Source of the DNA: Phorcus lineatus | Lineage: Eukaryota; Mollusca; Gastropoda; Trochida; Trochidae | Reading direction: 5' to 3' | Assembly (NCBI GenBank): GCA_921293015.1 | Contig: OV121082.1 | Span: forward strand, 50,612,971-50,676,970 | DNA: 64,000 nucleotides | Part shown: positions 59,001 through 64,000 of the stretch, piece after piece | Numbering within the stretch: position 1 is the stretch's first letter | Layout of the letters: each line of letters begins with the position of its first letter | Notes under the pieces: generated by a model | Databases searched by the model: none | Told to the model about the DNA's origin: nothing | Seen by the model: only the letters and a program-made list of their open reading frames with translations | Made by a program: the position numbers and the translations under genes

Positions 59001-59874
59001 TGAAGACTGCCTGTCCGACAATGCCGATGTGAGTTTCTGGCCTGTTCACCAACGTGATCTGACAGATATCGACTCCTTCATTGACATTGACCTCAACAAG
59101 CACCTTGATGTGCACGAGCTTATGGTGCCCACGTGTAGTTACCGCATGGGCGAGGAAAATATGGGATATGGGGTCGCCATACTAGGTGGGTTTACTCTCA
59201 TTTGGATTAAGAAAGTTGAGTGTGCTGTGTATGTTGACACCTTACTTCTTTTCAATTGTGGCGGTCAAACCTGAAATTTGGAGATAACATCCAAAATTGA
59301 TTGGTTTTGAACTTCTATAACTTTTTCAAAAGACATTGTGGTCAAAGGGAAATAACTCTTGAAGCATGAAGGGTTTTGGAAGGTAAATTTTGGAGGGAAA
59401 AAATGAGTTATTAATTTGCACTGCTTACATTTTAGGTTTTGAAATTAGGTAGTTGGAATATTTATTTGAAAAAAAGAGGGAAGCATTTAAAATGATCTAA
59501 ATCAATTTGACTTTATACAACTTAAGAAAAGAATTTTTTTGGACAAGCAAATTATAACGATTCTACCTTAATGTAGCTCTAATAATACATCAGTTGCCTA
59601 TTATATGTCCGAACTTGTAATCATCATTACATCACTGGGCATTCTTTTTTTAAGATGTTGAACCAAAATAACCTATTCTGGCTGTTAACAAATGACTGTT
59701 TCAGACCCAGAAGGCCATCTCAAGTACACAGTGTTATGGCTACCTAACCGGTACACACAGCTCTACGCTTACATCATTGTACTTGTCATCGTCATCGTCC
59801 TCTTCGTCGCCTGCTTCCTCATACAGTGTTTACAGCAGCAGCGACAACCTCAACACTACCAATACTATAGGTAG
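52949..59874 (+). CDS. MPPE1/Cdc1/Ted1-like metallophosphoesterase (whole gene, 8 coding exons)
   Basis: Spliced CDS: 52949-53088, 53600-53710, 54035-54197, 56369-56506, 56880-57020, 58447-58497, 58984-59185, 59705-59874; 1116 nt, 371 aa (human MPPE1 is about 396). Transmembrane segments at about residues 13-30 and 335-355 flank a calcineurin-type phosphoesterase domain. Metal-site motifs in order: SDPQ (Asp60), FLGDLMDEG (Asp107), GDND at 144-147, NHE (His218), SGHWH (His245, His247). Family members (PGAP5/MPPE1, yeast Cdc1 and Ted1) remove ethanolamine-phosphate from GPI anchors in the ER, helping cargo exit; this role is inferred. The usual GNHD reads GDND here, so the Asn ligand and catalytic His are replaced. 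The start is the first ATG in the exon, followed directly by the signal-anchor. Confidence 0.85.
53600..53710 (+). CDS. MPPE1-like exon 2 (first metal motif)
   Basis: Acceptor TTCCAG, donor ACAC/GTAAGT. VLFVSDPQIIGYQDE holds Asp60. The D-x-Q form, instead of D-x-H, is the form used in yeast Cdc1/Ted1 relatives. Confidence 0.88.
54035..54197 (+). CDS. MPPE1-like exon 3 (GD motif)
   Basis: Acceptor TTTTAG, donor AAG/GTAAAA. PDVIVFLGDLMDEGS contains Asp107, the bridging metal ligand, in the family's FLGDxxDEG context. Confidence 0.9.
54643..55970. mobile_element. Non-autonomous DNA transposon, 1328 bp, 24-bp TIRs, TA target site
   Basis: The left end GGGCAAACTGACCGAGG and the reverse complement of the right end GGGCAAACCGACCGAGG continue into GTTCGGAC, giving 24-bp TIRs with one mismatch. 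TA flanks both sides (54641-54642 and 55971-55972). TTCGGACA-type motifs recur about eight times near both ends in inverted orientation. The two frames of 93-98 codons inside show no transposase motif. Confidence 0.8.
55087..55616. repeat. Perfect tandem duplication, 2 x 264 bp (period 266)
   Basis: 55087-55350 and 55353-55616 appear identical base for base. They lie inside the TIR element. Complete identity implies a very recent duplication, a polymorphic copy number, or an assembly artefact. Confidence 0.85.
56369..56506 (+). CDS. MPPE1-like exon 4 (GDND motif)
   Basis: Acceptor CTTCCAG, donor AAG/GTAAGA, phase 0. VFLPGDNDIGGEGRDF carries GDND (144-147) where the superfamily has GNHD. MNRFEQHFENITG follows as in family members (RFEKxF). 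Confidence 0.9.
56880..57020 (+). CDS. MPPE1-like exon 5 (NHE motif); 3' end seeds a minisatellite
   Basis: Acceptor ATGAAAG, which has a weak pyrimidine tract; donor CCT/GTGAGT at 57021. Residues 185-231 include RVIVNHETML with His218. The last 18 exonic bases and the donor are the first part of the 35-bp repeat that follows. Only this first donor keeps the reading frame with the next exon. Confidence 0.88.
57003..58245. repeat. 35-bp minisatellite, 35 units, each with a 5' splice site
   Basis: GTGAGTGTGT starts at 57021 and recurs every 35 bp up to 58211, which is exactly 35 copies. Each unit ends in CATCTACCCT or TATCTACCCT, so every border reads CCT/GTGAGT like the true donor. Apart from this single C/T difference (T in about 12 units) and one T-to-A in the last unit, copies are identical. 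The C/T pattern of units 9-17 repeats in 20-28, pointing to an 11-unit block duplication. Confidence 0.95.
58246..58446 (+). other. Remainder of the MPPE1-like intron after the minisatellite
   Basis: About 200 bp of AT-rich intron ending in the acceptor ATCTTCAG. Nothing else was seen. Confidence 0.7.
58447..58497 (+). CDS. MPPE1-like exon 6 (51 nt, GHWH motif), followed by a GC donor
   Basis: Acceptor CTTCAG. It encodes 17 residues, ILMEIQPHLLVSGHWHE, with metal ligands His245 and His247. The only in-frame donor is GAG/GCAAGT at 58498, a GC-AG intron whose donor otherwise matches consensus. Phase 0 at both ends. Confidence 0.87.
58498..58983 (+). other. GC-AG intron
   Basis: Begins GCAAGT and ends TTGCCACAG. 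Splicing with GC joins Glu248 to Ser249 in phase, and no nearby GT gives an in-frame product. It has a G-rich stretch at about 58676-58725. Confidence 0.8.
58984..59185 (+). CDS. MPPE1-like exon 7
   Basis: Acceptor GCCACAG, donor CTAG/GTGGGT, phase 1. Residues 249-315: RHFVCEDC, an acidic insert, then VPTCSYRMGEENMGYGVAIL, which corresponds to the conserved VPSxSWR...MG segment at the end of the phosphoesterase domain. Confidence 0.9.
59705..59874 (+). CDS. MPPE1-like terminal exon 8 (second TM segment)
   Basis: Acceptor TTTCAG; stop TAG at 59872-59874. Residues 316-371: YTVLWLPNRY, a strongly hydrophobic helix (335-355), then a Gln-rich cytosolic tail QQQRQPQHYQYYR. The tail codons and the stop are the first unit of the minisatellite that follows, so tail length could vary by repeat slippage. 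Confidence 0.9.
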
Positions 59875-60990
59875 CAGCAGCGACAACCTCAACACTACCA
59901 ATACTGTAGGAAGCACTTGTAAGCGAATATCAAAACACTACCGATACTATAGGTAGCAGCAGCGACAACCTCAACACTACCAATACTGTAGGAAGCACTT
60001 GTAAGCGAATATCAAAACACTACCGATACTATAGGTAGCAGCAGCGACAACCTCAACACTACCAATACTGTAGGTAGCACCAGCGACAATCAAACACTAC
60101 CCATACTGCAGGTAGCAGTAGCGACAACTTCAACACTACCGACACTGTAGGTAGCGCAAGCGTCAACACTACCAATACTGTAGGTAGCAGCAGCGACAAC
60201 CTCAACACTACAAATACTGTAGGAAGCACTTGTAAGCGAATATCAAAACACTACCGATACTATAGGTAGCAGCAGCGACAACCTCAACACTACCAATACT
60301 GTAGGTAGCACCAGCGACAATCAAACACTACCCATACTGCAGGTAGCAGTAGCGACAACTTCAACACTACCGACACTGTAGGTAGCGCAAGCGTCAACAC
60401 TACCAATACTGTAGGTAGCAGAAGCATCAACCTCAACACTACCGATTCTGTAGGTAGCAGCAGCAACAACAACCTCAACACTACTGATACTGTAGATAGC
60501 AGCAGTGACAACCTCAACACTTCTGATTCTGTAGGTAGCAGAAGCATCAACCTCAACACTACCGATTCTAGTAGCAGTGTGATGACTTTATGATGTGTGA
60601 CATGAGCAAACATGAGCAATATAATGTGTAAAGAAGGTTGAGGAGGGACATTGCTTTATCTTGAGTGACATTGTACTACCAGGTAGCGCAAGCATCAACA
60701 CTACCGATACTGTTGGTAGCAGTAGAATCAACCTCAACACTACCGATACTGTAGGTAGAAACAGTGACAACCTCAACACTACTGATATTGTAGGTAGAAA
60801 CAGTGACAACCTCAACACTACTGATATTGTAGGTAGAAACAGTGACAACCTCAACACTACTGATATTGTATGAAGCTCAAGCATCAACACTACCGATACT
60901 GTAGGTAGCACCAGCGACAACCTCAACACTACCGATACTGTAGGTAGCACCAGCGACAGCCTCAACACTACCGATACTGTATGACATTGT
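59836..60990. repeat. 39-bp-type minisatellite beginning in the last codons of the MPPE1-like gene
   Basis: Units built on GTAGGTAGCAGCAGCGACAA, CCTCAACACTACC and (A/G)ATACT are mostly 39 bp, with 30-bp and longer variants. A compound block repeats with 231-bp period (GTAGCACCAG at 60074 and 60305). A unique stretch at about 60570-60680 splits two repeat blocks. The second block is open on the + strand with a 13-residue periodicity, NLNTTDIVGRNSD. Confidence 0.9.
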
Positions 60991-62540
60991 ACTACCACTT
61001 AGAGCACCACCCATGCTTCAACTGCTCAATGAGAGTACTGAGGTATCTGAAGTCATTTTAACACTAAGGATTATATGATGAACAGAGAAACGTTGCAGTC
61101 ACAACAGGATGCTTTGGGTCCAGTTTTTGCATTACATTAATGATTTGATAACTGCAAGAGCATTTCAACGGTAGATTGACCTTCGGGTAAAAAACATGGA
61201 ATTATTTGGTGTATAGGTGCTTTGGAGATTGGTAGCTTGTAGCAGGTTGGGTAGGAATACCTGATTGTGATGAAAGATTTTAGAGTATGATCAGTGTTCT
61301 GAATAGTTGCCTGCCTCGACCAGCAAATTCATTGTTGGATCTAGATGGGGGATGTCACATAAATATCCCCAACTTATTTAGTCCAGTATACCATGGAGAA
61401 GTGTGAGGCTTTGATTGATTATGGTGGATGACATATTCCTACGATAAAATCAAAGAAAAGTTTAAATTGAAGGCAAATTAATTCATAATTCACTAACTCA
61501 TTCAGCTTGCAAATTGCAATATCTGAAGGCAACTTAGTGAATTGCTCAAATGCAATATATACTTACTCCTTTTGTATTCTTTCATATGCTACTTTCATCA
61601 GTTTTGATGTATGATTTTACATTTTTCGTCTTCTTTTGAGCAGTTTATACTGCATAACCTATTCTTAAGAAATTAGTGTAATATTTTAACCTCATTGCTA
61701 AATACTGAATTCTATACACAAATTGAAACAACTAACAAACAAACTAGTATAAACAAATTGAACAAATATTTGGAAATTGTAAATTTTTGTATGTTGTGTA
61801 TGTAATGTTCTCATGCTGTCATCTTAGCATCTCCTTGATATGAATTGATATTATAATTATCTCATTTGTAAAGTTCATACCACAGGGTTTTGTGAAACAT
61901 TGTAATATAAAGTTTGATTAGAGAATGTTTTGATATAATATTTCTTCTCTTCTGCATAATTTTTGCATCGTTGTTGTTATTTGAAATAGTTTTATATGTA
62001 ATGAAGGTTGATATAGTTTTGATGTAAAAGGAGTGTAATTCCTATATTCAGGAGAAACAATTAAAAAACTGAATATCAAAATCAGGAATTTAAAAAAGAT
62101 TACATATGGAAATATTTTTGAGAGAAAACATGTTGATATTGTATTTGTATCTGTAACATAACCTGAATAGATTTCATTATGATTCGATGTTAGATCTTGA
62201 AAGACTATTTTAAATGACATGTGTTATATTAATCAAATATATATTTTTACTTTAATATGTCGAAAAGGCTATTGAGCCTGATAGGACTTTTGCAACATCA
62301 ACAGTTTATTGCCATAGACTATTGTGACAAGCTATTGCAACACACGATTATAGCATGTTATCTAGAGATATTTTTATGTGTATTTCTCGTCATGAAAGAA
62401 TGGTCCTGTTTACAGGTAAGCGGATGTATATATATGGAGAGCACTACATCAAATTATAAAGTTTCCGCTAGAAAGTGCATTTAAACAATTATTATCTTGT
62501 TATGTTGTTGTTAGATATTTTGTTGAATGAATTTTTCTAT
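60991..62540. other. 3' flank of the MPPE1-like gene, no gene seen
   Basis: AT-rich, likely 3' UTR then intergenic DNA. No clear AATAAA with certain use was identified before about 62937. Confidence 0.5.
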
Positions 62541-64000
62541 TTCGATATAATTTCATTTGTAGGATTCTATCTCTGATATGTCTTCAGGGATTGGGAAAGA
62601 CATCGTAAACATTTTAAAGGGTTTAAGCCATTTACAGAAATTTTTATGGGCCACCCTCTGAAGTAATAGTAAAATCAAATTCAAATAGGCCATTTTTTCA
62701 ACCAATGTGCACAATGGCCCATGGCCCATGCTTTTCCCAATCACTGTCTTTGTTTTCAAGATCTCATCAACCAGGATCTCACCAGGCCCAATTACTAAAC
62801 TTGTCTGGTTTGATTTAAGGTTTGATTTAAACAAGTTATACTCACAGAAGTGAAATGGATTAGGCACAAGTTGTCCAACTTATCAAACCCTCTCCAAAAT
62901 ATTTAAATTTCACATTTGCATTATGTATAAAGTCAGAATAAACAATAATACCTGTCAGGTTAACCTCTTGAAACAGCCAATCAGCGACTTCGCCCCACAT
63001 GCTTTGGTTATATGTGACCTTTGCTTTGCGAAGACATGCTTGATTTTAGGTACTTGAAATAACAGCATTTACAACTGTTGTTTAAGTATTGATAACCAAT
63101 ATATGCATTCATGTTCGATACTGACGTTGCCCTAAATATAGTTTCACTTGGTGAAAAAGGTTAAAGCAAATCCCTGCATGCCAACAAGGTAATGCTCTAG
63201 TTGGTGGGTTTATTTCAAATACCTGTAATTAATATTTTTGGATACAGTTACGTTTTCATATTCAATGTTTATTCTGTGTGAATTCATGAAAATATGTAAG
63301 CTTAACCTAGTTGATGCAAAGGGAAGATGAAAAACAGAGAATGACATGGCATTGTACATATTGGAGTAAAATATATGCAAATTAGAAAGATCATCTTACC
63401 GTCAAAGACTGAAGTATTTTAACAGAATTTGTCACTGGTTATTGAATCTTGAGAAAATATGCAAATTTCTTCACTTCTGTTCAAGGGAACTGAAGAGGTT
63501 GTAAGGGTTACATCAGTGTTACATTGTAAACACGTGTCTCCAAGTCAAGCCCCCTGATGATGTGCATTATGATTGGTCAAATTATGGTATTGAATCTGCG
63601 TCAGTCCAATCAGACGAATAGGTCAAACCTAGTAAAACGTGAACCTTACAGTTGAAGTAACTAGGTCTTGTGAGATCTATAGTCTATGTACCATATTGGA
63701 GCAAACCATGATTTGATTTTAATGAGATTGTTGCTTTAAGTATTTTAACCCAAGAAAATTTATCCAATTTTTTAAAAATAGAATTGGAAAGAAAACTTAA
63801 GTTCAGTTTTTGATAATGGCATGTTTTGGGATATAGTTTAATGAAACAACTGGACTTGGCTTATGATAATTTTTTGTGTTACAGATGGATAATGGTTGCG
63901 TGATCAACTGAATATTGTAAACTTGTACAGTGCAAAACACACTTTAATGTCTATGTAGTGCTCCAAAACATGTCAGACACTACTTTCAATTAATACTTAT
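62541..64000. other. End of window, no gene recognised
   Basis: A minus-strand frame at 62553-62867 shows no known domain. ACCTGTCAGGT occurs at 62950-62960. CCAAT boxes occur near 62978, 63570 (inverted) and 63608, which could belong to a promoter for a gene beyond the window. AATAAA is at 62937-62942. Confidence 0.45.

Noticed and set aside
57003..60990. CRISPR-like look of regularly repeated units
   Set aside because: Units are head-to-tail with no unique spacers and lie in an animal gene; they are minisatellites.
62553..62867. 104-codon minus-strand frame near the window end
   Set aside because: Looks ordered in composition, but no family is recognisable and no flanking exons were seen; probably chance or a dispersed repeat.

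Overview
This is animal genomic DNA: AT-rich, with short coding exons separated by long introns, GT-AG splice sites and relics of LINE and Tc1-type transposons. Gene structure, intron sizes and the style of the LINE and hammerhead-like remnants fit a lophotrochozoan, most likely a mollusc. That is inference; no species-specific marker was seen.

Two protein-coding genes can be assembled exon by exon, both on the + strand. (1) A USP53/USP54-family ubiquitin hydrolase has 15 coding exons between 13714 and 43938 (5142 nt, 1713 aa). The exons close in frame at every junction. An N-terminal USP domain with catalytic Cys, His and Asp all present is followed by a long disordered tail that ends in a Cys-x2-Cys / Cys-x2-Cys knuckle. 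(2) An MPPE1/Cdc1/Ted1-like metallophosphoesterase has 8 coding exons between 52949 and 59874 (1116 nt, 371 aa), with a transmembrane segment at each end.

Layout: 1-13.7 kb is non-coding 5' territory with CpG-richer patches, RFX X-box motifs and dense CAGGT/ACCTG clusters. 13.7-43.9 kb is USP54, including a 14.2 kb intron that carries a ~126-bp satellite, more X-boxes and a C-rich, G-poor island. 43.9-51.5 kb is 3' UTR plus intergenic DNA with a decayed LINE 3' end and a broken Tc1-like transposase. 51.5-61 kb is the MPPE1-like gene. 61-64 kb has no recognisable gene.

The most unusual region is the MPPE1-like gene. A 35-bp minisatellite of 35 units was seeded across an exon/intron border, so a 5' splice site is repeated 35 times. 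A second minisatellite (39-bp unit) was seeded from the last codons and stop codon. A 184-bp foldback MITE with a perfect 8-bp target duplication sits 15 nt before the first coding exon's acceptor. One intron has a GC donor, and another carries a 1.33-kb TIR element with an internal perfect 264-bp tandem duplication. The metal-site GNHD motif reads GDND.
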